Assembly: GCA_004154925.1 (NCBI GenBank)
Contig: QJNS01000056.1
Coordinates: 62,001-126,000, forward strand
Length of the DNA stretch: 64,000 nt
Source: Monosporascus cannonballus
Lineage: Eukaryota > Ascomycota > Sordariomycetes > Xylariales
Direction of reading: 5' to 3'
Made by a program: the position numbers and the translations under genes. The stretch's first letter is position 1, and every line of letters begins with the position of its first letter. Under the pieces are notes generated by a model. That model was not told where the DNA came from. It ran no database searches and saw only the letters and a program-made list of their open reading frames with translations. This document shows positions 50,306-61,818 of the stretch, piece by piece.

Positions 50306-50351
50306 CCACGTTCGTTCAACTCCCCCGGAACTTTTCTCTACTCCCTCCGAG
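50306..50351. repeat. Right 46-bp arm of the inverted repeat bracketing the island
   Basis: Reverse complement of 20550-20595 at 39 of 46 positions. Starts CCACGTTCGTTCAACTCCCC and ends CTCCCTCCGAG. A second CTACTCCCTCCGAGC copy sits at about 50280-50294, just outside the AT-rich block. Confidence 0.7.
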
Positions 50352-50438
50352 CCAGGTAACCTGAGCTAGGTAACCCTGTTTTGGCAGCTTTTGGGCCCAC
50401 AATAGAACCCCACCAGCTGCGGCTTAGTCTGCTTTACG

Positions 50439-50475
50439 GCCCCTCAAGGCCCCTCAAGGCCCCTAAGGCCCCTTG
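50439..50475. repeat. Short GC-rich tandem repeat (GGCCCCTCAA)
   Basis: About three consecutive copies of GGCCCCTCAA/GGCCCCTAA, upstream of ERG10. No function is evident. Confidence 0.75.
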
Positions 50476-50711
50476 ATCTTTGATGAGGGCATCACCCCGA
50501 CCCCTCGCTAGCATGAACCAAACTGGGACGAAAGAATCTAGCTGCCTTCAGAAGTGGCGTGTACTATCAATTAACCCAGGCTTGGGGCCAACACTCCGAT
50601 ATTCTAGTATCCGTGCTGAGGGGCGGTGAATTATTTCTCTTATATAGATAGTACCACTCTCTCATAGGACAGGACGCCTTGATTTAAGAAATCGAAGTCC
50701 GACAAACTTCG

Positions 50712-52142
<1,431 letters not shown>

Positions 52143-52153
52143 CTATCCCCCTC

Positions 52154-52155
<2 letters not shown>

Positions 52156-52200
<45 letters not shown>

Positions 52201-52235
52201 NNNNNNNNNNCCCCCCCCCCCCCCCCCCCCCCCCC
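52156..52235. other. Assembly gap inside a poly-G / poly-C tract
   Basis: 45 G (52156-52200), ten N (52201-52210), then 25 C (52211-52235). A G-run meeting a C-run over a fixed-size N block is typical of scaffolding through homopolymer read ends, and the true sequence and distance are unknown. The flanks also carry a short inverted match: CTATCCCC at 52143-52150 and GGGGATAG at 52246-52253. Confidence 0.95.
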
Positions 52236-53425
52236 ACTCTGAGTTGGGGATAGCCATGTTGCGTTCGCCAACATGGCGTGCCACGGCAGGGATGGAGAGA
52301 AGCGAGGTTCAAAGAGGAAGCGGGAGAAGCCCACGCCAAGCCGTTATAGCAGGCGCGTAATGAAAACAGACGCCGTATCGCTGATTCAACTTCGCCTCCG
52401 ACCGCTCCATCATTTCTCCGCTCCATAACCCGGATCGGAGAGAGGAGGTATTCGCGTGTCTGCGGGCTAGATCTGGCTTGTCCCCGTACTATTAGGAGAC
52501 ACTTGCGTGTTATCGGCATCGACCGGTAGCCTACCTATATAGAACAGGAAAAGAAAACCCCGAAGTAATATATATAAGTATTATACCGTTTGAGTAATCA
52601 TTCAGATACATCCTCGATAGTCTATCGGAGCAGTAGAGGTTGCAGATCAGAACTGCAGAGGCGCAGATATATAGATACTTAAGCCAGCCACCCATTCATC
52701 CTCAGCTTCCAAGGCAGGGCCTATCACGAAGACACCAGGACGCCGGCACAGACTGGGACGCACACCTTCGGGAGCAACGGAGCAGAATAAAACCACATAA
52801 TAGCAAGGATCTCATTAAGGTCTGCTCAGTGGACGCATCAGATCTATAGTACAGTGCAACGAGGCAGCAGCAACCCGTGACGAACACGGGGAAGCAAAAA
52901 AGAATACTAACCGACCGACGTCAATGAACGGCGGCGGGTCCCTCTTTAAGAATACGCTGCGTGGTTTGCGTGTTAGAAGAAACCTGCAAGTATAGGGGGA
53001 TACCGGGCGATCGTGACAACGACGATGACTTTCCCCCGCCACTCTCTTCCTCTTACCTCCGTGATCCCCTGTGTCACCACCACCACCGCCACCACCACCA
53101 CTTCCTCCTCCAAATATTCACCACGTGAGTAGTCATCAGCCGGTTCGGCCGTAGTACAAGTAGGGAAAAAAAAAACAATATAAGAAAATCAGTGGAAAGC
53201 ACCGGAATACCGGTTGCTCTACAGGTATTGTGTAACGCCTTAGTACGCAGCGCGACGTATGCGTTTTGCAAAAGCGACGAAAACGATTAGCTCCTCTCCA
53301 ACACCGGCCGCGATGATTTTCCAGTATGTCTTGTATCAAATGACGTGTTGGGTTATAACGCATTTCGGGTCGAAAATACACTGCCAAGTGGCAGCCGCAG
53401 AAAACCTTCATCAAAAGAGAGAGTA
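52236..53425. other. Intergenic stretch between ERG10 and SIN3 (convergent genes)
   Basis: No gene recognised. It contains the 3' flanks of both neighbours and a CACCACCGC-type trinucleotide run at about 53075-53102. Because of the gap at 52201 its real length is uncertain. Confidence 0.5.
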
Positions 53426-56400
53426 CTACTCGACGCCTTCCATCGCGTCCCCGTTCTCGGCCTTACCGATCGCCGGGGTCGGAGTCACGCCGTCCTTGAA
53501 CCACCTCTGAAACTTGTCGTTCGCCTTCTGGACCTCGTCCTGGCTCATGCCACGCATCCATGAGTTGTTCATAATCATCTTCTCGCGGAAGCGCTGCTCG
53601 CGCTGCTCCCTGACGGCGGTAGTGTGCTCCTCTAGCTTTGCCTTCTCCTCCTCGTCCTCGGGGTCCGTGGCGTAAACGAAGAACTCGGACGTGCCCTTCT
53701 CCCAGACGATGCGGTTCGAGTTGAGGCAGATGCGCAGAACCAAGCCTTCATCAAACTTCAGTGGTTTGGGTACCTCGCCGTCGTCAGAGTCGACCTCGCT
53801 AGATGGCAGGTTGCGGGCGAGGACTGTCTTCTGTAGTCGTGCGCGGGGAACGCCTTCGGTAGGTTCAACGCGCATGTATGACGATATGTAGTATTGCCAC
53901 CTCTCGCGCAGCTCCATCTCGTCCATATAGAACGTGGTCTCGTCGCGTTGCAGCCAGCGAATCGTGGCCTCGCTCTTGTTGGGGAACTTGATGTCATCAT
54001 TAGCGACGAACTCTTGGGCTATGCCCACGCTACTCACCCAGCATATGACAAACATGTCACCGTCCTTGATGCATTTCTCCGCGAACTTGCGCGCACTGAT
54101 CTCCGTTTGGTAACTGGTCTCCTCCTGGTGGCGGCTGCTCAGGAAGTGCTGGATGAGATCCGGCGTCTTCTCCTTGGAGTCAGGACTAGTGCAGATCAGA
54201 GAGAGACGACAGAGCGTTCTCAGCAAATCCTGGATGGTGTATAGGGTCCAGCCTTTCTTCAGGTAGTAATGGCGCAGGACTTCCTGATAGCGGCTCTCGT
54301 CGATCTCTGTCGTGATGAAATCCTCAATCAGCTCCACGGTCTTCGGCCAGAACGAGGCCGGGTCGCTTTCATCGAAATAGTTGATCTCGTTGACGGCAAT
54401 GCCCAGTTCCTTAGCTGGCTTTTTACTCTTCGCCCTCTGGATCTCTTCCATGACGCTGCCTTGGCTGTCCTTGGCATCCTTCAAACGCCTGTACAGGGTC
54501 TGGAAGATGCTGAAGAAAACGTAGATCGTCTGGTTGCAGAAGAAGTTGTACCAAGGACGCGGGAAGAATCCATCCGCCTTCAGCTCTCCATCCGAATCCA
54601 CAAGCGGGTTCTCGCCCTTAACAACCGTAGCAAGTGGAGTTATCGGAAGCCAACGCTCATTAGACGTCTCGGTAGGCACGGTCTCATCAGGAGCATCGCC
54701 CATCTCCTCTTCATTAGCAGAAACATCTGGCGTCGTCTCCTTACTCCCAGAAGCACTGTCGTCCTTCTGGGTCCGGCTCTTGCTACCGTTACGACCGGGA
54801 TCCAGCACGCCACGCAGAAGGTCGGACCTCTTGCCGTTGCGGCGGGTTCGGCCGTTCGTCAACTCGGCCGGGAGCTGCTCCTCAGCGTCCTCTTCCCCAG
54901 ACTCTCGGTCGATATCGCGGAGACGGTCCTGAACTTTCTCCTCGGGAATGTCGAAGAACTGAGGAATGAAAGATTCAAAGAACTCGACGACTCGGTCCTT
55001 CTCCGACGCGCTGTGGTGTGCATTGTTCATCCCATAAAGAACCATGAATCGAAGGAGGTCAAGGATGACATCCTGATCCCCGAGCTCGTAGGCGAACTGG
55101 TGCCGGGGAACCTTATTCTTCGCGCTCCGAATGCGCCGTTGCTCCTCGTGCTTTGTTTTGATGACATCGATGAGGTGTTTGGCTGACAGATTGCGCTTGT
55201 CGTTCTGTTTGACCTGAATGCCCATGTGATCGAGACTCTTGAGATGCATAATCTCCGTCTGCGCTTGCCAGACCTTCTCCCACTCTCTCTGGGTGAATCG
55301 CCATTCTTCGTCCTTCTGCTTGAGACGCGCGAGCACGACGGGGACGACAGCGAACGGGTCGGCGAACATGTCGTTAACGACCTCGGCGCCCTTCTCTGGG
55401 CCGTAGATTTTCTTCAAGACTCGCTTATATATAGACGTGCTGGGCCCACCCAGTCCAGCGGGCATTCGCCAAGTTTCGCGCTCTTCGGGAGTGAGGTTGA
55501 GCATCTGCTGGGCGATTGGTTCGAGCAACTGGATACACTTAATGTTGGCCTCGATATTGAAGTCATAATCGTGTCTTTCTTCCTCGATCCGGTGCAGACC
55601 CTCTTCAAAGGCATTCTTCCTGTGAGCGACAAAGCCCGAGTCTTCAGACGCCCAGGTGGGATGGGAAGCCCATTCGTCGTTCAGAACAGCGTTGCACATC
55701 TCGTCGCGGCCACCGCAAGGCTTGAGCTTTTCCTGTACGCCTACGTGTCAGCATGTGATCGGTGATATATGCGCAAGGTGTACCGGCAAACCCACTCTTC
55801 GGGGCAGTAGGCGGTAACTGGGCCCGCTGCCTCGGCAGTTGCTCAAGGACACCTTCTCCGTCGGCGGTCTAGGCCGGTTCTCGATGACCTCGTCAATACC
55901 GTCGTAGCCGACAAAGTTCTTGAACCAGTTCATCAACTCGGGGTTTCCACCAATGAACTGGCTGGCCTTGTGGACTAAGGTGTTGGTATCGATCAGACTC
56001 TGCGAGTACATATTGCAAAGTTTCAAGAACTCGCTCATGGTAGACCTGTTCCCGATAAACTTCTTCACCTTCTCGAAGAAACCAAGTTCGTCAGCTGTGG
56101 CGTTTGCCGAGGATGTGGGAGGCAACGGCTCCGGAAGCACCGGAGTCAGCGTGGGCTCGATGGACGGCCCATCGGCGGTCGATGGCTTGTGGTTGAGCTT
56201 CGGCCTCTTATTGCTGTTGCCAACGCCAGGGATCGCACGAGACGAGGGAGCCGGGCTGTCTGCCATCCCGGGAGGAGCAGCTGCAGCTTGCTTGTCATTA
56301 CGAGGGCGCTTCTTGCTGTCCTTGGTGGCGCTAGCCGGAGGTGCGAAGTTACCGACGGGAGGCATTTTCTGACCGTCTCTCATGGTGTGACCGGGCTGCG

Positions 56401-58640
56401 GAGTTGAAGTGAAGCCAGTCATTGCGAGGACGTCCTCAGTTCTCGCATTGTTGCTCTTATTAGACGCGGCGGATTCGGGAAGGAACTGTTTGAAGTCTTC
56501 AAGAAGATCGGTCGCGGTGCTGAACAAGCTGGTGACTTGCGCGTATACGTCTTGGATTGGCTTCTGTTCGCGTTGGTAGGTTTGCAGGATTTCGAGGAAT
56601 TGTTTGTAAATTTCTGGTTTGTCCTGAAATCGGTTCTGTGGGTCAAAAGTTAGCAATGTAATGTCTGCCTGAAAACTCTGTCGTGTTGAAATTTCAATTT
56701 CACGGGGGATTTACGGGATCTGGGATTTGGGACTTGGGACTTGGGACTTGGGATTTGCTCTCGCCGGCTCCCCCCGTCAGGTCCATCCATACCTTTATTT
56801 TGTTCACGTAGCTAATGGCGTGATTAAACTCAACCGGACCTCGCTTTTCCATATTTGGTTGTTGATTCCCGCCCCCATTCGGTCCGCCCTGAGGACCACT
56901 CGGAGTAGGCGTCAGCGCATTGCGCGGAGGGGCATTCGGAGTTGTCGAGTTATTTTGGATATGTGACGCGCCTCGCTGTTGTTGAGAACCCGAACCTGGG
57001 CCTTCAAATGTTGGACCATGACCCTGACCTGGACCGAGAAGTCCTGCTCCATTGGTCGCCGGGGTGCTGAAGGGAGCCTCGGGACTCTCAATGCTGTGTT
57101 GTGGCTGCGACGAATGTTGCTGCCAGTTGCTGGGCCGGTGAGTGAAGAAAGAAGCATTCGGTCCAGATGGACCATGGGATATGTCGGCCCCGTTAGCCCT
57201 GCCTGTGATAGACTGCACTGTAGTTCCCATAGGGGTAGTCACGCGAATGGTGTTAGGATCATTGCCAGCGCCACATTCGATTCTATACCCGGGCGGAAGG
57301 AAAGTGTTAAACCCCTGGATCAAGTTAGGATGTCCGGCGAACAGCTCTGAGACGCGGTTAATGACTCCGGGAGTATCGATACTGCTTCGCGTGAGTCGTT
57401 AGTTCTAAAAACAGCCATGGGACGACGCGACTGACGTTTGACTCTTGAAGTCTTTCATGATGTCCAGAAATCTATTATAAACATCGGGCTGGTCGGCAAA
57501 CTGGACTTTGACCTGGTCAAGGTAGCTCAGGGCATCCTGGCAGCGAACATATTAGTCAGCGTACCCAAACAAAAACTCAAGGGTGATCATGGCAACGGAG
57601 CATGATACATTCCACTCGTGACGCGGTTGCGTCCAGATGAGCCATCTCTCCAAGAACAAGCTCAGGTGAGCATCGGGCGCGTCGGGGCGGCCCGAAAACA
57701 TGACGGGTAAGTTATGAAGACAACGAAGCACAGAAACCCCAAGTAATAGGAGAGTGGGAAGGAGGCAGGAGGCAAAGAATGCGCGTAATGTATCGAGTCC
57801 CAGTGTGACCGAAGCAAAAATCAACGCTTGGGAGTCAGTTGCCGGAACCTTAATGGTTACCAGACCGAACCCACCAAAGCTTAAGTGAAATAAAGGGGAT
57901 ACCGTCTCCAACAAGAGAATTACATGATATAGGAGTACCCTCATCGAGAAAAGAGTCGTGTGGGATGTATTTAGTGAAGCCAATGACCGAGCGGGGACCC
58001 AGGCACTGCCTCGAGGGTCGAGCGTGATCAAGGGGGCCGACGGTTTCATTCCCACTGGAGAAACCACGATTCATCTACGGGGGAAACTTACGTTGAGGAT
58101 AGGCTGCTGGCCTTGTGGCATGGCGCCCGGGTTTGCCGGCATGGGAGGTCCTCCGCCAGGCATGGCACCAGATCCTCCACCGCCGCCAGCTCCCGGGCCG
58201 CCCCCGAATGGCATGCCCTGCTGGTTCTGCCGGTTGCCTTCTTGTTGCAATGGACCGCCAAAGACGGGACCAGAGCCTCCTGACGATCCGGCGGGACCGG
58301 GATTGTGACCACCTATAGCACCAAACATCTGGTTCGATGCGTTCTGGGCATTATGTGGATGTGGACGATTCGCTTCTCCCGGCACGGGACCGCCAAACGA
58401 GTTGACTGGACCCGCCGGAGCACCGAGGGGGACAGTTGCAGCAGAGCCGCCGTGGTTCGCAAGGAGGCCCCCAGGGCTATGGATAGCCCCAGGAACGCGG
58501 GACGCGACAGGCTGGTGTATGGGGAGGGAACCAGCGTTACTGTGGTGTGGCGTGCCGGAGGGAGGAGGATACTGATCGCGATGATGACGCTCTGCCGACT
58601 CGCGATCCCTATGCGACAGGTCGTCTGTGTGGTTATTCAT
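53426..58640 (-). CDS. SIN3: SIN3 histone-deacetylase scaffold, 5 exons, about 1461 aa
   Basis: Exons on the minus strand: 58640-58092, 57536-57436, 57381-56793, 56635-55796, 55732-53426, all in phase (introns 555, 54, 157 and 63 nt). The N-terminus is Gly/Pro/Gln/His-rich. PAH1 starts right after the first intron ([13 protein letters not shown]) and continues in exon 3 to [21 protein letters not shown]2 spans the third intron ([23 protein letters not shown]). PAH3 is at [22 protein letters not shown]. The Sin3/HDAC-interacting domain begins [22 protein letters not shown] and continues through [23 protein letters not shown]. The conserved C-terminal Sin3 region ends in a Gly/Glu-rich tail. 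Sin3 holds Rpd3-type deacetylase complexes and is brought to promoters by DNA-binding repressors, so it acts in the nucleus. Length is normal for ascomycetes (yeast 1536). Confidence 0.95.
56721..56755. repeat. 7-bp tandem repeat (TGGGAYT)5 in SIN3 intron 3
   Basis: Five head-to-tail units: TGGGATT, three TGGGACT, TGGGATT. The repeat lies wholly within the 157-nt intron 56636-56792 that splits PAH2 and probably explains its above-average length. Confidence 0.93.
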
Positions 58641-60621
58641 GACTCTATCAAAGGCTCATAGAAGAGGTATGGATCTGTGAACGATGAAGACATTAGCATG
58701 ATATGATCGACGAAGACGAGAGGCGACGAGGCCTCATGCGCAAATTGGAGTAGTCAACTTGGAAGTCCCCAGCCCGAACAGTTGGTCCTACCCAGTCAAG
58801 CCCCAACGCGAACCCGGCGAAAGAAGGAAAGGAGCGGCGACGGGAGAGACCCCAAGCAACTCGAAAGAGGCAAGTCTAAGAGAAGCATCAGCGAATGCTG
58901 CGGACTTACTTTCTACATGAATGCTGATTCAAGGAGGCGGATACTGTCTGTACGGGATGTCAGAAGAAAGGCGACAGCTCCATCGGGTTTGGAAAAGTCA
59001 ATAATTGATGTCTTTGTGAGATCACCCGCACTCTCTCGCATCTGTCGCGCGGCGTGCACCTCCTAAACCGTCGACCACATCATGTGTATGCGTATGTGGG
59101 TCCCATCAGCGATAAAGGATAAGCTTGGCGATAACACCTGGGCACGACCTTGATCCCCTGGGGCAAGCTTATCAGTTCGGTTCAAAATAGCTCCGTCACC
59201 CGTCCGATTTACTTACGTAAGGAGACAGCCGCAGCCCCCATAGGAACCCCGGAAAGTACCTACCCGACATCGGTAGCTAGGTAGGTAGGTACCTACCTAG
59301 GAGGTAAAAGTACGCAGGTATTTTCTACTTAGCTGCCTCCACCACTATCGCTGTACGTCGATGTAAATTCACATATAAATTCATATGGGAATAAACATTA
59401 TCCGGCAGTATCGTCATGCTTTAGCACCCATCGTGCGCTATTAAAAATTGATCTGGAAGAGAGTGGTTCGTGTGTATCCCATACAGTTTCAATATTTCAA
59501 TAGAACTTGGCATTTTAACCCATGACGGGGAACATCTTGGCCTGTGGAGGCAACTAACAGAAAACACCCCTGGGATACTGTGCTAATCTGCCAACAAAGC
59601 GGGGGTCTAGGCCGGAATAGGCCAGCCAACTTTTCCCCTTTGGACAACAGATATCTGCCTTCAACGTTCTTCAGCCTTGCATAACACCCCGTTCCATTCG
59701 TCGCCCAAGACACACAAACACACTCTCCGATAAAAAAAGAAATAGCCGAGTCCCAACAATTTCCGTAGTCGCCCAGTTGCCCTGAATTATGGAAGTAATA
59801 ATGACATATCGCTTTCCCCCTGGTCCATACAGTATCTATCACCAACGTTGACAGCTTGCCCTCACCGTCACGTATTTGGTATGGTGTGGGCCTTGTGGCC
59901 ATTTATCGGATAGAAGGCTTTTATTACATCATACCAAGCCGGGAAAGTTTCCTTAGTCACGGTGGGAAGGAGGTGTGGTGTTAGAGCCCGTGTCTTCAGT
60001 GACATCAAGGACGGCGTCGCGATCAAGGTGTTTTCAGATTCATCATTAGCACGCACTTGAAATCTATGAACGGGATCAACCCCATTCCGGCAGGAGGTGG
60101 ACCACCAGCGCACTTGATTCCTCGACTGAAATGAAATGAGCATATGGCGGATGATGGCGCATAGTGTGATTCTAAGCAAATTATCATTGAAAAAGATGTT
60201 GAATGCTATCAAGACAACCGCTACCCCCCCTGTAATGCGATACCGGTCTACCTACAAACGGAAAGATATGTACAGGGGAATCGGGAAGAAAAAGCAAGGG
60301 AAGCCCGACTTGTAAACCGCTGTATAATATGTCCCCATCCTTACATTAGAACGCCATGTCCATGCCCTCCAGAGACCGCAGAGAAGCCCCGCGTTGCACT
60401 GCTTGCTGTGCATGGTAACCGAGATGTTCTATCTATCTTACGCCCCAAGACGTCTAAAACGCCGTCGCCACGCCCCATTTCCCTACCACTGAAATGAAAG
60501 ATCGATAAGAACTGCGGCTTATGGTGCTACACTGAGCCGAGGGAACATATATATATATAACGTCGGTTGCTTCGAGGAAAAAGCCAGAAGCAGGTACGAG
60601 ACATCACCGGACGACCACGTC
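58641..60621. other. Intergenic stretch between SIN3 and the SprT-like gene
   Basis: Contains the SIN3 promoter and leader and the 3' flank of the SprT-like gene. A 137-codon minus-strand frame at 59489-59902 and an overlapping 114-codon frame at 59868-60212 have no recognisable domain and are not called. An 18-bp palindrome TAGGTAGGTACCTACCTA lies at 59282-59299. Confidence 0.45.
59282..59299. repeat. 18-bp perfect palindrome TAGGTAGGTACCTACCTA
   Basis: Centred on GGTACC, with perfect arms of nine bases. Shorter relatives (CTAGGTACCTAG, TAGGTACCTACC) recur in intergenic DNA near 6580, 10920 and 15670. Confidence 0.9.
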
Positions 60622-61818
60622 CTACGCCCCGTGTATGTGGTGTCCGGTCTCGTTAACGTAAGGTAAGGACGTGCACCGCGGGTGCCAGCCCGGGCGGGCA
60701 TAGTTCCGGTCTGGAACCGCGTCATCGATCGGCCAATGCATGTTGCAGCTGCTGAGGACGTGCTGAATCGGCTGGTCATTCACGGCTTCGGCAGAGAGGA
60801 AGTCGTCGAGGTCCGCTTCCATGTTGCAGAGATACAGGATCTGCGGGCCGATCCATCTGTCGATAAGCTTCGCGATCCGCCGGAAGCCTTCCGTGTGTCC
60901 ACCCCGCCGCCTAGCCCGGAACCCGCAGCATATGAACAAGTAGCTGTGGATCAATTCGTGAAGGAAGGTGGATATAAGTAGGCGTCTGTTATATCTTTTG
61001 TTCTTCAAGATGGGATGGGATAATACGATGAGCGTTTCGTAGCCGCCGATGGCAGCTTTCCTTAGTGCCGTGGTGCCGATGATCTTGCTTTGGTATCTTG
61101 AACTGGAGTGGTCGGACCAGTCCCACGTAACACGGCCCTTGAGTTTCCCGTAGAAGAAAAGCTCGTTTGCCGCGTAGAATATCCCCTGGAGTGCAACGTC
61201 GTCTATCTCGAACTCCGCCCCCGTAGATTTGGGGCAGATGAGGCTCTTGAGAATGCGCTCGTGCTGGGAGTTCCTATTCCGCTGGCGGTAAATTGCCAGG
61301 TGAATCTCGACTTTCCTGGCCGCTTCGTCATCACCAAGCATACCCTCCTCCTCTACGGGCGAGTCGTAGTCCGTGTCCGAAGAGATAGATAGGCCTCTCG
61401 AGGTTTTCTCCATGAAGAAAGGACTTCGCCCCGGAGGGAGGCCAGGGCCTGCTAGATTCTGTGTGCTACGAGCAGAGGCGGCTACGAGGAAATTTGCGCT
61501 CGAAGCCTCGTCATATTCGCATGCGCTGTAGTCTACGCTCGACAGCGACCGCTCGGCCTCTCTGATAACGTAGAAAGCCGGCGAGAGCAGCCGGCGAAGT
61601 TCGACACCCCCAGGCTCGTTGATATTAGTGGCGAGGCGAGGACGTTTGATTTGGGGAGGATGTCCAGAGCAGTCTCTTGGGTCAAACGACTCCGCAAAGC
61701 TGACTCGACGCTTCCCGCCTTCGATCCATGAACGGGATGCGCTACCTCGGTCGTCAGGAAGTGACGAGGCGCTCGAGGAGCGCGACATCACTGTCCCTCC
61801 GACATACCAACTGGCCAT
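60622..61818 (-). CDS. SprT-like zinc metalloprotease-fold protein, 398 aa, intronless
   Basis: A single frame, starting in TTCCATGGCC and ending at TAG. The first 180 residues are low-complexity, Ser/Arg/Glu-rich and probably disordered. The SprT-like domain covers about 200-345: FYAANELFFYGKLKGRVTWDW, a strand region ETLIVLSHPIL, the zinc-binding HELIHSYLF helix (HELIH at 287-291), then GGHTEGFRRIA (306-312), whose His is the likely third ligand. The fold is shared with Spartan/SPRTN and Wss1-type proteases that digest DNA-protein crosslinks. The C-terminal Zn ribbon and PIP/UBZ motifs of Spartan are not visible, so it is better described as a fungal SprT-domain protein of unknown substrate. 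The 5' gene limit is open: an upstream exon cannot be ruled out, but this ATG has a good context. Confidence 0.82.
   Translation of the reverse strand: MASWYVGGTVMSRSSSASSLPDDRGSASRSWIEGGKRRVSFAESFDPRDCSGHPPQIKRPRLATNINEPGGVELRRLLSPAFYVIREAERSLSSVDYSACEYDEASSANFLVAASARSTQNLAGPGLPPGRSPFFMEKTSRGLSISSDTDYDSPVEEEGMLGDDEAARKVEIHLAIYRQRNRNSQHERILKSLICPKSTGAEFEIDDVALQGIFYAANELFFYGKLKGRVTWDWSDHSSSRYQSKIIGTTALRKAAIGGYETLIVLSHPILKNKRYNRRLLISTFLHELIHSYLFICCGFRARRRGGHTEGFRRIAKLIDRWIGPQILYLCNMEADLDDFLSAEAVNDQPIQHVLSSCNMHWPIDDAVPDRNYARPGWHPRCTSLPYVNETGHHIHGA

Noticed and set aside
54269..55186. 305-codon plus-strand frame inside SIN3
   Set aside because: Antisense shadow of the last SIN3 exon; no recognisable domain, while the minus strand encodes conserved Sin3 sequence.
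57552..58067. 171-codon minus-strand frame between SIN3 exons 1 and 2
   Set aside because: Falls within the first SIN3 intron; PAH1 sequence joins directly across it ([14 protein letters not shown]), so it is intronic.
59489..60212. Minus-strand frames of 137 and 114 codons between SIN3 and the SprT-like gene
   Set aside because: They overlap each other in different frames and show no domain or signal; cannot be supported as genes.
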